Assembly: GCA_050299835.1 (NCBI GenBank)
Contig: JBNKWP010000005.1
Location: forward strand, 109,393 to 173,392
DNA length: 64,000 nt
Reading direction: 5' to 3'
Source: JAJDOD01 sp050299835
GTDB taxonomy: Bacteria > Pseudomonadota > Alphaproteobacteria > Rhodobacterales > Rhodobacteraceae
Part shown: in pieces, positions 15,991 to 24,511 of the stretch
Numbering within the stretch: the first letter of the stretch is position 1
Layout of the letters: every line of letters begins with the position of its first letter
Made by a program: the position numbers and the translations under genes
The notes under the pieces: model-generated
Told to the model about the DNA's origin: nothing
What the model saw: the letters and a program-made list of their open reading frames with translations, nothing else
Database searches by the model: none

Positions 15991-16338
15991 TTGGTGGCCC
16001 CAAGGCTACGGGTCATATCAATGTGCAACCCGCATACAAGACTGGCTCATTTTTCCGCCGTCACGGAATCGATTCAAACCTTCGCTAGAAAGGCTGCGCG
16101 GGTTCCCCGACCCGTGAGGGCGGATCGGCCATCCTTGTCCCATCAGGTCCACGCTGCCTCAGCAAGCGACCAAGGTCGGTCCCTCTGACTTCATGGGCAT
16201 GCATTGCCTGAACGCGATGCCCGACCCCCGGCGACCACCCTCGCCGGGGGCTTTTCATTTTCGAACAGATGCGGTGCAAAATTCCCTGCTTTTGCGCGGT
16301 GGCGCACGAAGCTATCTTTCTGGGAAAGGAGAATTGCC
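15991..16338. other. 348-base gap with a possible small RNA
   Basis: No convincing gene is seen between slyX and the VOC gene. From about 16090 to 16255 the plus strand can fold into successive stems: CGGGT-TCCCCG-ACCCG near 16097, a CTG-CCT-CAG and GACC-AA-GGTC region near 16155-16178, and GGGCAT/ATGCCC near 16195-16221. It ends in a strong intrinsic terminator. That is what an independent small RNA of about 165 nt would look like. I could not match it to SRP, 6S or tmRNA. Confidence 0.4.
16225..16260 (+). terminator. Intrinsic terminator
   Basis: CCCCCGGCGA (16225-16234), a six-base loop, TCGCCGGGGG (16241-16250), then CTTTTCATTTT. A ten-base-pair perfect GC-rich stem followed by a T-rich tract on the plus strand. 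The nearest plus-strand gene upstream is 235 bases away, which supports a separate short transcript. Confidence 0.75.
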
Positions 16339-16824
16339 ATGACGCGCAAAGCAGACCCCGGCATGACAGTGGGACATGTTCATCTGAAGGTCTCGGATCT
16401 CGACCGGTCTGTGCAATGGTATGGGCGGGTGCTGGGCTTCGACCTGATGCAGAAATTCGGCGACAGCGCCGCTTTCATGAGTGCGGGCGGCTATCACCAT
16501 CACCTTGGCCTGAACACCTGGCACAGCGAAGGCGGGCCACCGCCGCATCCCAGAGCGACCGGGCTTTACCACGTCGCGTTCCTCTACCCGAGCCGCGCAG
16601 CGCTTGGTGCGGCGCTGAAGCAGGTGCTGGAGGAAGGCGTGCAACTGAGCGGCGCTGCGGATCACGGGGTGTCTGAGGCGATCTATTTCGACGACCCGGA
16701 CGGCAACGGGATCGAGCTTTACCGCGATCGCGATCCCAAGGACTGGCCGAAAGATGACACGGGCAATCTGGCGATGGTGAACGCACGGCTCGATCTGGAC
16801 GCGCTTCTGGCGGAGGCCGACTGA
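16339..16824 (+). CDS. VOC-family (glyoxalase/extradiol dioxygenase-like) protein
   Basis: A 161-residue vicinal-oxygen-chelate protein of the CatE-like type. The start ATG follows AAAGGAGA. Metal-ligand candidates fit the fold: the first His in GHVHLKVSDLDRSVQWY (about 14-16), a second in YHHHLGLNTWHS and 'LYHVAFLYP', and the glutamate in DPDGNGIELYRDRDP near 135. The family includes glyoxalases, fosfomycin resistance proteins and catechol 2,3-dioxygenases; the HHHLGLNTW pattern favours the dioxygenase-like branch. The substrate cannot be told. Confidence 0.87.
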   Translation: MTRKADPGMTVGHVHLKVSDLDRSVQWYGRVLGFDLMQKFGDSAAFMSAGGYHHHLGLNTWHSEGGPPPHPRATGLYHVAFLYPSRAALGAALKQVLEEGVQLSGAADHGVSEAIYFDDPDGNGIELYRDRDPKDWPKDDTGNLAMVNARLDLDALLAEAD

Positions 16825-16885
16825 GCGAAAGCCGGTTTACGCTGCGCGAAACCCCTCCTAGTCTGCCGCTTCGGGAGGGTCCGTC

Positions 16886-17749
16886 ATGGCATTCGGTTCC
16901 AAAGTTCGCACCTATTTCAACGGCACCTGGCACGACAGCGACGTCGCCGTCATTAGCGCCGCCGACCACGGCGCCTGGCTCGGCTCGGGTGTCTTCGACG
17001 GCGCGCGGTATTTCGACGGTGTCACGCCTGACCTGCTGGCGCATTGTCGGCGGGTCAACGCCTCTGCCGAGGCACTGATGCTTAAGCCCACGGTCGCGCC
17101 CGAGGAGATGGTCGAGATCATCTGGGACGGCATCCGCAATTTCCATTGGGATGACGCGATCTATCTGCGGCCGATGTATTGGGGGATCGACGGGGACGGC
17201 TCGGCGATTGTGCCAAACGGTAATGTCGGATTTGCGATCTGCCTTGAGGAGCGCGGCATGGCACCTGCCGACACCACCATCCGCGCAACGACGACCCGCT
17301 TCCGCCGCCCGGTGCTGGAGGATGCGGTGGTGAACGCCAAGGCCGGATGCCTTTATCCGAACAATGCCAGGATGCTGCGGGAGGCGCATGCGCGCGGCTA
17401 CCAGAACGCCCTTGTGGCAGACGCGATGGGAAATCTGGCGGAAAGTGCGACGGCGAACGTCTTCCTGGTGAAGGACGGGCAGGTGTTCACGCCGATTGCC
17501 AATGGCACGTTTCTGGCCGGGATCACGCGGGCGCGGCATATGACGAACCTTGCCGCCGATGGGGCGCCGGTGGTCGAGAAGGTGCTGACCTTCGACGATG
17601 TGCGGGACGCCGATGAGGTGTTCCTGTCGGGCAACATGAACAAGGTGACGCCGGTGACCGAATTCGACGGCACCAATTACCAGATCGGGCCGGTGACGCG
17701 CAGGGTGCGCGAGATGTACTGGGATTGGGCGATGAGCGAGCGCGGGTGA
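16886..17749 (+). CDS. Branched-chain amino acid aminotransferase (class IV)
   Basis: A 287-residue fold-type IV PLP aminotransferase, IlvE-like. It swaps amino groups between leucine, isoleucine or valine and 2-oxoglutarate. The start MAFGSKVRTYFNGTWHD and GAWLGSGVFDGARYF are typical. The PLP lysine is in VVNAKAGCLYPNN (about 151-163), and GNLAESATANVFLVKDG and the FLSGNMNKVTPVTEFDG region follow. Its stop abuts the ATG of the next gene with no gap, so the two form an operon. Confidence 0.9.
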   Translation: MAFGSKVRTYFNGTWHDSDVAVISAADHGAWLGSGVFDGARYFDGVTPDLLAHCRRVNASAEALMLKPTVAPEEMVEIIWDGIRNFHWDDAIYLRPMYWGIDGDGSAIVPNGNVGFAICLEERGMAPADTTIRATTTRFRRPVLEDAVVNAKAGCLYPNNARMLREAHARGYQNALVADAMGNLAESATANVFLVKDGQVFTPIANGTFLAGITRARHMTNLAADGAPVVEKVLTFDDVRDADEVFLSGNMNKVTPVTEFDGTNYQIGPVTRRVREMYWDWAMSERG

Positions 17750-18679
17750 ATGGTGCTTTACCTGTCAGACAACGCGCTGGAGGCGATGGGGATTGCGCCT
17801 GAGCGGATGGCGGACGCGATTGAGACCGCTCTGAACGACAAGGCCGCCGGCACAGTTCACGTCACGCCGAAATCGGCGATCCTGCCCGGCGACGGGCGCT
17901 ATATGATGGCGACGCTGGCGGTGGGTGACGTGACCGTGGTGAAACAGGTCACGGTTTCGCCCGACAATCCGGGTCGAGACCTGCCCGCGATCAACGGCGC
18001 GATCATGGTACTGGATGCCGAGACGGGTCTTTTGCGGGCGGTCATGGGCGCAAACTGGATCACTGCGCATCGGACGGCCGCGCTGTCGCTGGTGGCGGCG
18101 AAGCGGTTGGCCGATCCGGGGTCGGAAACCATCGCTTTCGTCGGGACCGGGGTTCAGGCGCGCAGCCACTTGCGGGCGTTCAAGTCTTTGTTTCCCCTGA
18201 AAAAAGCCGTGGCTTTCGGGCGCGGCCAGACCAACCTGCAACGTCTGAGAGACTATGCAGGCGAACTCGGGCTGGAGTTCGAGGCGGCGGGAATCCCCGA
18301 AGCCGCGCTACGTCAGGCGGACATCGTGGTCACGTCGGTGACGCTCGACTACTCCATCGAACCCTTCCTTGATCCTGCATGGCTGAAGCCCCATGCCTTT
18401 GCCGCGATCACCGATCTCTGCATACCCTGGCATCCGCTCGATCCGGTCGGCACGGTTGTCGTCGACGACATGGAACAGGAAACCACGGCCGAGAAACCCA
18501 TGCTCCCCGCATCCCGCATTGCGGGCGATCTGACCGACCTTGTGCAGGGGCGCGTGACGCCGGACTTGAGCCGCCCCCGCGCCTTCGCATTTCGCGGCAT
18601 TGCCCTCGGTGATTACGCCGCAGCCGCGCTGGCCCTTGAAATCGCAGAGAAAACCGGCGCTGGACAGAAGATCGCCTGA
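17750..18679 (+). CDS. Ornithine cyclodeaminase / mu-crystallin family protein
   Basis: A 309-residue NAD(P)-binding protein of the OCD/mu-crystallin family, which includes ornithine and lysine cyclodeaminases and ketimine reductases. Visible are the N-terminal substrate region, AVMGANWITAHRTAALSLVAA (about 98-118, with the conserved arginine) and the Rossmann glycine motif ETIAFVGTGVQARSHL. The following DITDL-like segment reads AAITDLCIPWH. It is translationally adjacent to the aminotransferase, which suggests joint use in amino acid breakdown. The exact reaction is open. Confidence 0.87.
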   Translation: MVLYLSDNALEAMGIAPERMADAIETALNDKAAGTVHVTPKSAILPGDGRYMMATLAVGDVTVVKQVTVSPDNPGRDLPAINGAIMVLDAETGLLRAVMGANWITAHRTAALSLVAAKRLADPGSETIAFVGTGVQARSHLRAFKSLFPLKKAVAFGRGQTNLQRLRDYAGELGLEFEAAGIPEAALRQADIVVTSVTLDYSIEPFLDPAWLKPHAFAAITDLCIPWHPLDPVGTVVVDDMEQETTAEKPMLPASRIAGDLTDLVQGRVTPDLSRPRAFAFRGIALGDYAAAALALEIAEKTGAGQKIA

Positions 18680-18709
18680 GCGCCATCATCCGCCCCGGAG
18701 GATCGACCC

Positions 18710-19165
18710 ATGCGCAAGTTTCTCGTCATTCTGGATGACAGCCGCGAATGCCTGAACGCCATGCGCTTTGCCGCCATGCGGGCCGCCCGCACGGGCGGCG
18801 GCGTGGAAATCCTCGCGGTGATCCCGCCGGAGGAGTTCAACCACTGGATCGGCGTGGGAGAGATCATGCGGGAGGAGGCGCGGGAGCGCATCCACGCCCA
18901 TTTCGAGGTCTTCGCCAAGTGGATGCGGGACCGGCAAGGCGTTGATCCCGAGCTGGTAATCCGGGAAGGCGAACCGGTGAAGGAGATCCTCAGCCAGATC
19001 GAGGAAGACGGTGAAATCGGCGTTCTGGTCCTTGGGGCGTCTGCCGAAAAGGGCGGGCCCGGCCCCATCGTGACAGCCCTGTCGCGCAGTTTCGGGTCGC
19101 TGCCGGTGCCGCTGACCATCGTGCCGGGAGAATTGTCGAAGGAGCGGTTGGAGGCGGTAAGCTAG
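18710..19165 (+). CDS. Universal stress protein (UspA family)
   Basis: A 151-residue UspA-fold protein: KFLVILDDSRECLNAMRFA at the N-terminus and the ATP-binding-type loop LVLGASAEKGGPGPIVTAL near 107-125, then LPVPLTIVPG at the end. Universal stress proteins are cytoplasmic and help survival under stress by unclear means. A GGAGGATC ribosome site is present. It lies 30 bases after the cyclodeaminase-like gene and may share its transcript. Confidence 0.88.
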   Translation: MRKFLVILDDSRECLNAMRFAAMRAARTGGGVEILAVIPPEEFNHWIGVGEIMREEARERIHAHFEVFAKWMRDRQGVDPELVIREGEPVKEILSQIEEDGEIGVLVLGASAEKGGPGPIVTALSRSFGSLPVPLTIVPGELSKERLEAVS

Positions 19166-19348
19166 GTGCAAAGATGCCTGGGGGCGGAGTGCACCAGAGT
19201 TTGCTGATGGCGGCTGTGAGCCCTTGGCGGTCCCTTGGAATATGGGTCGGTTTCCTCCTCTGCCGCAGTTTGTGCTAAACCTCTTGCCAACCGTCATTCG
19301 GCCTAACCATCTGGTCGAGGTGTTCGGACCACGAAAGGGGATAGAAAG

Positions 19349-20170
19349 ATGAGTGAGTCCGTTTCCACTCATTATGGCGGCGGCGGCCGCCTGGCGGCCA
19401 GGATCGCGAGTAATCTGCGTGAAGCGGGAATCGAGCCAGACAATCTCCGTGCTTCAGATCTTGAATCCATCGACGAGTTTCACTTTCGCGGTCGGGAGGC
19501 GACGCTGCAATTGCTAGGGCATTTGCATTTGCGCCCTGCATCAATGGTCCTGGATATTGGCAGCGGCTTGGGCGGTGTGGCCAGAACAATGGCAGAAGAA
19601 GCAGGTGTTCACGTAACCGGGGTGGATTTGACTCAGGAGTTTTGTGAGGCAGCGAGCGCAATTTCAGAATGGGTCAACTTGAGCGACAAAACTGAATTTC
19701 TTCAAGGCGATGCAACAAATCTCCCATTTCCGGACGACCACTTCGATGGCGCGGTAACGGTTCACGTCGCCATGAACATCCCGGACAAGGCTGCGGTCTA
19801 CGCCGAAGCGCGACGGGTTCTGAAACCCGGGGCACGATTTGGAATCTACGACATACTCCAGGGCGAAGGCGGTGACGTCCTGTATCCGGCGCCCTGGGCA
19901 TCGGAACCGTCGATCAGTCATCTCGCCACGCCAGAGGAGACGTCCAATTACCTGTCGGATGCAGGCTTCAGTATTCTTCACGAAGAGGATTCCACGTCGG
20001 AGAGCCACCACTGGCTGAAGGAAAGAACCGAACGAAGAGCGCCCGACAAATCACTCTCGGTGACAACACAGCTTTTGTTCGGAGCCGCCGCCAGGGAGAT
20101 GACAAAAAACCAACTCCGAGGGCTCAGTGAGCGCCGGATGCTGACCTATTCCTTCATCTGTGAAGCCTGA
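19349..20170 (+). CDS. SAM-dependent methyltransferase (class I)
   Basis: A 273-residue class I methyltransferase. The SAM-binding motif is VLDIGSGLGGVARTMAEEAG (about 67-86), motif II is TGVDLTQEFCEAA, and a post-motif segment is LPFPDDHFDGAVTVHVAMNI. The RRVLKPGARFGIYDIL strand follows. It resembles UbiE, sterol or glycine/sarcosine methyltransferases, but the acceptor is not clear. Codon use is less GC-rich than neighbouring genes (many third-position A/T), which hints at more recent acquisition. It stands alone between uspA and rpsD. Confidence 0.85.
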   Translation: MSESVSTHYGGGGRLAARIASNLREAGIEPDNLRASDLESIDEFHFRGREATLQLLGHLHLRPASMVLDIGSGLGGVARTMAEEAGVHVTGVDLTQEFCEAASAISEWVNLSDKTEFLQGDATNLPFPDDHFDGAVTVHVAMNIPDKAAVYAEARRVLKPGARFGIYDILQGEGGDVLYPAPWASEPSISHLATPEETSNYLSDAGFSILHEEDSTSESHHWLKERTERRAPDKSLSVTTQLLFGAAAREMTKNQLRGLSERRMLTYSFICEA

Positions 20171-20173
20171 TCG

Positions 20174-20207
20174 CCAAGGTCTGCCTTGTCCGCAAACCGG
20201 ACCTTGG
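20174..20207. terminator. Hairpin after the methyltransferase gene
   Basis: CCAAGGTC (20174-20181) and GACCTTGG (20200-20207) form an eight-base-pair stem a few bases after the stop. The run that follows on the plus strand is A-rich (AAAAAAA), so it lacks the usual U-tract for the upstream gene. It may still act as a terminator or transcript end stabiliser. Confidence 0.4.
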
Positions 20208-20294
20208 AAAAAAAGGACCATTCCCCACACAGCGCCCCACGCTTGACTCACCTCCAAACCCGGCTATAAGCGCCGCTTCATTGGTGTTGGTGGA

Positions 20295-20334
20295 CCCCGC
20301 AAGGGGAAACCTGTCGCCCCGGCCAAATCCGGGG
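20295..20334 (+). promoter_or_regulatory. Structured rpsD leader
   Basis: Two short perfect hairpins precede rpsD: CCCC-GCAA-GGGG (20295-20306) and CCCCGG-CCAAAT-CCGGGG (20317-20334). They fall in the likely 5' untranslated region, 40 to 80 bases before the GTG start. Ribosomal protein leaders often carry autoregulatory RNA structures, but S4 regulation of this particular structure is only a guess. Confidence 0.35.
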
Positions 20335-20375
20335 AGGAGGACAACGCCCTCTCGAAACCGAAGAGGAGATCAGCC

Positions 20376-20996
20376 GTGACCAAACGCACGTCTGCCAAGT
20401 ATAAAATCGACCGCCGGATGGGCGAAAACATCTGGGGCCGTCCGAAATCCCCCGTCAACCGCCGCGAATACGGCCCCGGCCAGCACGGTCAGCGCCGCAA
20501 GGGCAAGATGTCCGACTTCGGCCTGCAGCTCCGCGCAAAGCAGAAGCTGAAGGGCTATTACGGCGACCTGACCGAAAAGCAGTTCCGCCGCATCTATTCC
20601 GAAGCCGAGCGCGTCAAGGGTGACACGGGTGAGAACCTGATCGGCCTGCTGGAGCGCCGTCTGGACGCCGTGGTCTATCGCGCCAAGTTCGTGCCGACGA
20701 TCTTCGCCGCCCGCCAGTTCGTGAACCACAAGCATGTGCGCGTGAACGGCCAGGTCGTGAACATCCCCTCCTACCGTGTGAAGGAAGGCGACGTGATCGA
20801 GGTGCGTGATCGCTCCAAGCAGATGGCGCTGATCCTGGAAGCCGTGCAACTGCCCGAGCGCGACGTGCCGGATTACCTGGACGTGGACCACTCCAAGCTG
20901 ACGGCGACCTTCGTTCGCACGCCGGGCCTGTCGGACGTGCCCTACCCGGTGATGATGGAACCGAACCTCGTCATCGAATATTACGCCCAGAACTAA
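20376..20996 (+). CDS. rpsD: 30S ribosomal protein S4
   Basis: Ribosomal protein S4, 206 residues, normal length for alphaproteobacteria. It initiates 16S rRNA folding. The start is a GTG (20376) after AAGAGGAGA, giving MTKRTSAKYKIDRRMG. The S4 RNA-binding domain is visible as ERRLDAVVYRAKFVPTIFAAR and VNHKHVRVNGQVVNIPSYRVK (about 94-135). The downstream terminator at 21019 shows that it is a single-gene transcript. Confidence 0.98.
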   Translation: MTKRTSAKYKIDRRMGENIWGRPKSPVNRREYGPGQHGQRRKGKMSDFGLQLRAKQKLKGYYGDLTEKQFRRIYSEAERVKGDTGENLIGLLERRLDAVVYRAKFVPTIFAARQFVNHKHVRVNGQVVNIPSYRVKEGDVIEVRDRSKQMALILEAVQLPERDVPDYLDVDHSKLTATFVRTPGLSDVPYPVMMEPNLVIEYYAQN

Positions 20997-22319
20997 GTGT
21001 CTGGCGAGAGACAGGAAAGGCCCGGCACCCGTCCGGGCCTTTTGCATGTCGCGGTGCTGGGTGGCTACGGGCTGATCGGGTCCGCGATCATGCGGAGACT
21101 GAGCGCCGAGGGCCACCGGGTGACCGGGATCGGGCGATCCGCGACGGCAGCGCGGCGTGGGCCGGGGAACGCCTGGCAGATTTTCGACATTGGCGCGCAA
21201 ACCGTGGATGGGTGGCGCGAGGCTCTGCGCGGCGTCGATGTGGTGGTCAACGCCTCGGGTGCCTTGCAGGACGGGGCGCGGGACGACCTGACGGCAATCC
21301 ACGAGGTGGCACTGGCCCGGTTGGGCGAGGCTCTGACCGGGGGCGAGACCCGGATCGTGCAGATCTCGGCGGCAGGTGTGGAGGCGGAGGCCTCGACGGA
21401 GTTCTTCCGGTCCAAGGCGCGGGGCGAGGCGGCGTTGCGGGCCGCTTGCCCTGACGCGATTGTCCTTCGGCCGACGCTGGTGCTGGCGCCTGCTGCCTAC
21501 GGGGGCACGGCGCTGCTCAGGGCCGGGGCGGCGTTGCCGCTCGTGTTGCCGAAACTTCTGCCGGAATCGCGGATCCAATGCGTCCATGTGGACGATCTGG
21601 CCGGGGCGGTTCTGGATGCGGTCGAGGGCCGGATGGCTCAGGGATCCACGCTGGATTTGACCGGAGCGGATACCGTAAGCCTGCCGGAACTTCTGCGGCG
21701 GACCCGCGACTGGCTGGGTTTCGAGGCTGCTCGCGTTGAATTTCCCGTGCCGGGCTGGCTGTTGCGCCTGTTGTCGTTCGGCGCGGATATGGCCGGTCTT
21801 CTGGGATGGCGCTCGCCGCTGCGGTCAACCGCGCTGACGGTGCTGGCCGACGGTGTGAGGGGCGATGCGGACGCCCTGCCCCGGCCCTGCCGGTCGCTCG
21901 ATGCCATCTTTGAGAGCCTGCCTGCGACCGTTCAGGACCGCTGGTTCGCGCGTCTCTGGACGCTGTTTCCGCTGGCGGTGCTGATCCTGTCGGGCTTCTG
22001 GCTGGCCTCGGGCGTCATAGGTTTCGCAAAGCAGAGTGCCGCCGCCGAAGTGCTGACATCGCGCGGATGGGCCGACGCGGGGGCACTTTGGGCCGTTCGG
22101 ATCGGAGCGGTGATCGACATTGCGCTCGGTGCCCTGATCCTGTGGCGGCCTGCGATGAAGACGGCGGCGCTTGGAATGGTCGCGGTGTCGCTGGGATATC
22201 TCGGCGCCGGGACACTGGCTGCGCCGGACCTTTGGGCCGATCCGCTGGGGCCGTTCGTGAAGGTCATTCCCGGCATCGGCCTTGCCCTGTTCGTCCTCGC
22301 GGTGGCGGATGAGCGATGA
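20997..22319 (+). CDS. NAD(P)-binding epimerase-like protein fused to a DoxX-like membrane domain
   Basis: A protein of up to 440 residues. The N-terminal Rossmann domain resembles complex I NDUFA9/YwnB-type proteins (VAVLGGYGLIGSAIMRRL, then 'VVVNASGALQDGARDDL' and 'LRPTLVLAPAAYGG'). From about residue 320 there are four hydrophobic segments (LFPLAVLILSGFWLASGVIGF onward) typical of DoxX-like domains. The GTG at 20997 gives the longest frame, but the rpsD terminator (21019-21043) lies inside its first codons, so the real start is more likely TTG 21042 or GTG 21054. It overlaps the next gene by ATGA. Confidence 0.82.
   Translation: MSGERQERPGTRPGLLHVAVLGGYGLIGSAIMRRLSAEGHRVTGIGRSATAARRGPGNAWQIFDIGAQTVDGWREALRGVDVVVNASGALQDGARDDLTAIHEVALARLGEALTGGETRIVQISAAGVEAEASTEFFRSKARGEAALRAACPDAIVLRPTLVLAPAAYGGTALLRAGAALPLVLPKLLPESRIQCVHVDDLAGAVLDAVEGRMAQGSTLDLTGADTVSLPELLRRTRDWLGFEAARVEFPVPGWLLRLLSFGADMAGLLGWRSPLRSTALTVLADGVRGDADALPRPCRSLDAIFESLPATVQDRWFARLWTLFPLAVLILSGFWLASGVIGFAKQSAAAEVLTSRGWADAGALWAVRIGAVIDIALGALILWRPAMKTAALGMVAVSLGYLGAGTLAAPDLWADPLGPFVKVIPGIGLALFVLAVADER
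21019..21043 (+). terminator. rpsD intrinsic terminator
   Basis: GGCCCGG (21019-21025), a seven-base loop, CCGGGCC (21033-21039), then TTTT. It begins 23 bases after the rpsD stop. It also shows that translation of the next gene probably does not start at 20997. Confidence 0.85.
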
Positions 22320-22798
22320 GTTACGACGTTCTGCTGTTCCTGCATGTAATCGGCGCAACCGTCCTTTTGGGCACGGGTGCAGGGATCGCCTTTTTCATGC
22401 TGATCTCGAACCGCAGCGACGAACCGGCGCTGATCGCCCATGTGGCTGGGATCGTTGTTCTGGCAGATACGGTATTCACCGCGACCGCAGCTCTCTTTCA
22501 GCCGGTTACCGGGTATTTCCTGGCGCGCGCCGCAGGCTGGCCGCTGCTTGAGGGCTGGGTCGCCCTGTCGCTGATCCTCTATGTGATTGTCGGAGCGTTC
22601 TGGCTGCCGGTGGTCTGGATACAGATCCGGCTGCGCGACATGGCGCGGGAAGCGCGGGACAAAGGCATGCCCCTGCCCCCGGCCTATCGCCGCCTCTATC
22701 GCATCTGGATCGCCTGCGGATTTCCCGCCTTCACCGCGGTTCTGGCGATCCTGTGGCTGATGCTGATGAAACCCGCCTCGGTCTGGCCGATTTTCTGA
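22316..22798 (+). CDS. DUF2269 family integral membrane protein
   Basis: A 160-residue membrane protein with four hydrophobic segments: about residues 4-27 (LLFLHVIGATVLLGTGAGIA), 43-60, 82-105 and 133-153. It has the DUF2269 N-terminal pattern with a conserved His in FLHVIGA. Coupled by ATGA to the epimerase/DoxX gene, so the pair likely acts together in the inner membrane. Role unknown. Confidence 0.85.
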   Translation: MSYDVLLFLHVIGATVLLGTGAGIAFFMLISNRSDEPALIAHVAGIVVLADTVFTATAALFQPVTGYFLARAAGWPLLEGWVALSLILYVIVGAFWLPVVWIQIRLRDMAREARDKGMPLPPAYRRLYRIWIACGFPAFTAVLAILWLMLMKPASVWPIF

Positions 22799-22802
22799 TC
22801 CG

Positions 22803-23600
22803 TTACTTCCGCGCGGCGAAGAAATGCGCCGGAGCCGGAAAACTGAACGTGCCGTCCGGGGCGACGTGTTCCGCGAAGGTTTTGCGGGCCTCGGCTTTCA
22901 GGTCGTCGAGTTGGCCGTGGCTCACCATCTCGGAGATGGTCCAGCCGCCGATTTCGGTGTCGAGCCAGGCATCGATCGAGGGGTGGCGGGCGGTGCCGGT
23001 GACGGATTTGACGCGGATCTCCTTGCCTCCCGCCATTTCGATCTCGGCCGCCAGAACATTCGTGTCGCCCAGCACGAAGGGGGCTTTGAGCGCCTCGCCC
23101 GCCTCGGGGGCTATGATCCGGGAGAGCATCGGAACGAGGTCGCGGTAGACCGGGGTGCGGTCGAGCGCGTCGAAGACGCCGATGGCGAGGGCACCGCCGG
23201 GTTTCAGGACGCGCAGCATCTCGGACAGGACGCGGGCGCGGTCGGGAAAAAACATGAAGCCGAACTGGCAGAGTGCGGCGTCGAAGCTTTCCTCGGCAAA
23301 GGGGAGATTGGCGGCGTCGCCTTCCACCCATGTCACCGCGTCGGACTTGCGCCGCGCGACGGTGAGCATGCCTGAATTGATGTCGAGGCCGGTGACGGTC
23401 GCGCCTGTATCTGACGCGGCAAGGGCGGCGGCTCCGGTGCCGGTGGCGATGTCGAGAACGTTGGTGCCTTCAGCGATGCCAGCGAAGTCGGTGAGCCAGG
23501 GCGCGAACTGGCCGAAGAGCGCGGGGACAAAGCGTTCGTCGTAGACCTCCGCTGCACTGGCGGTGATCTGGCCTTTCTCGGCCAGCGATGTGTCGGTCAT
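22803..23600 (-). CDS. SAM-dependent methyltransferase (class I)
   Basis: A 265-residue class I methyltransferase. Motif I is NVLDIATGTGAAALAA (about 47-62), then TGLDINSGMLTVARR, the acidic EGDAANLPFAEESFDAALC and LRVLKPGGALAIGVFD. UbiE/Coq5-like overall, with an unknown acceptor. It is divergently transcribed from an HxlR-family regulator 120 bases away, which suggests control by that regulator. It ends four bases after the DUF2269 gene, tail to tail. Confidence 0.87.
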   Translation of the reverse strand: MTDTSLAEKGQITASAAEVYDERFVPALFGQFAPWLTDFAGIAEGTNVLDIATGTGAAALAASDTGATVTGLDINSGMLTVARRKSDAVTWVEGDAANLPFAEESFDAALCQFGFMFFPDRARVLSEMLRVLKPGGALAIGVFDALDRTPVYRDLVPMLSRIIAPEAGEALKAPFVLGDTNVLAAEIEMAGGKEIRVKSVTGTARHPSIDAWLDTEIGGWTISEMVSHGQLDDLKAEARKTFAEHVAPDGTFSFPAPAHFFAARK

Positions 23601-23720
23601 TTCGATCCTCCTTTCGGCTGTCCGGGAGACGATGAAAGGCGGTGGCGATTCGAAATAGTCCAGAATCTGTAGTAGAGTGGCGCTTTCAGAACCTGTTCAT
23701 TCGGGCCAGAGGAGTCACTC

Positions 23721-24404
23721 ATGCGCGGATACGGTCAATTCTGCCCCGTCGCGAAGACGGCGGAGATCTTCTGCCAACGCTGGAACGCACTGATCCTGCG
23801 CAACCTGTGCTGGGGCGCGTCGCGGTTCTCGGACTTGCAAAGGGGCGTGCCGATGATGTCGCCCACGCTCTTGTCGCAACGGCTGAAGGAGCTGGAGAAG
23901 GAAGGTATCGTCGAGCGGCGCGGGCCGCCGCGCGGGGCCACCTATCACCTGACGGAGGCGGGGCGCGAATTCGCGCCGATCATCGACGCGATGGGGGTCT
24001 GGGGGCAGCGATGGACGCGGCGGGAACTGGAGGAAGACGAGATCGACATGGACCTGCTGCTATGGGGGATCGAGGGGAGCGCACGCTATGACGCATTCGG
24101 GCGCGTACCTTCGGTGGTGCAGGTCGAGTTCACCGATCAGCCGAAAGGCAAGCGCCTCTGGTGGTTTCTGAACGAGGACGGGCGTTGTCAGCTTTGCGTC
24201 GACGATCCGGGGCACGAGGTGAATCTGTACCTTTCTGGCAGCGTTGCAGACGTGATCCGCGTTTATCGCGGCGACATCCGCATCGGCACTGCACTGGAGG
24301 ACCGGCGGATCGAGCTTCACGGGTCGGAAGCGGATCGAAGGGCTTTTCCGGCCTGGCTTAATTTAAGTCCGCTGGCTGAAGTGGCGTCGATGCAGGCTCA
24401 GTAA
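23721..24404 (+). CDS. HxlR-family transcriptional regulator with C-terminal ligand-like domain
   Basis: A 227-residue protein. Residues 1-100 form a winged helix of the HxlR type (CPVAKTAEIFCQRWNALILRNLC, then SPTLLSQRLKELEKEGIVERR and the YHLTEAGREFAPI wing). HxlR proteins alone are near 110 to 130 residues; here an extra C-terminal domain (about 110-227, with 'GRCQLCVDDPGHEVNLYLSG') resembles SCP2-type sterol-carrier folds often fused to these regulators. Divergent from the methyltransferase gene, its likely target. Confidence 0.87.
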   Translation: MRGYGQFCPVAKTAEIFCQRWNALILRNLCWGASRFSDLQRGVPMMSPTLLSQRLKELEKEGIVERRGPPRGATYHLTEAGREFAPIIDAMGVWGQRWTRRELEEDEIDMDLLLWGIEGSARYDAFGRVPSVVQVEFTDQPKGKRLWWFLNEDGRCQLCVDDPGHEVNLYLSGSVADVIRVYRGDIRIGTALEDRRIELHGSEADRRAFPAWLNLSPLAEVASMQAQ

Positions 24405-24511
24405 GCCCGTTCGCGTTCTGTTCATTAATGTTGCACTGCTATGCGCGTTTCCGCAGTTTTACACGGGCCGATCACACAATAGTTATATCGCCTCACTCCG
24501 GGGAAGATTTC

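Noticed and set aside
16090..16255. SRP RNA, 6S RNA or tmRNA
   Set aside because: No GGAA tetraloop with the SRP core, the two ends do not pair as in 6S, and no alanine-type acceptor end for tmRNA.
20997..21041. GTG 20997 as the true start of the epimerase/DoxX protein
   Set aside because: The rpsD terminator occupies these codons; a start at 21042 or 21054 fits the Rossmann domain better. The longest frame is kept in the coordinates only because the exact start cannot be fixed.
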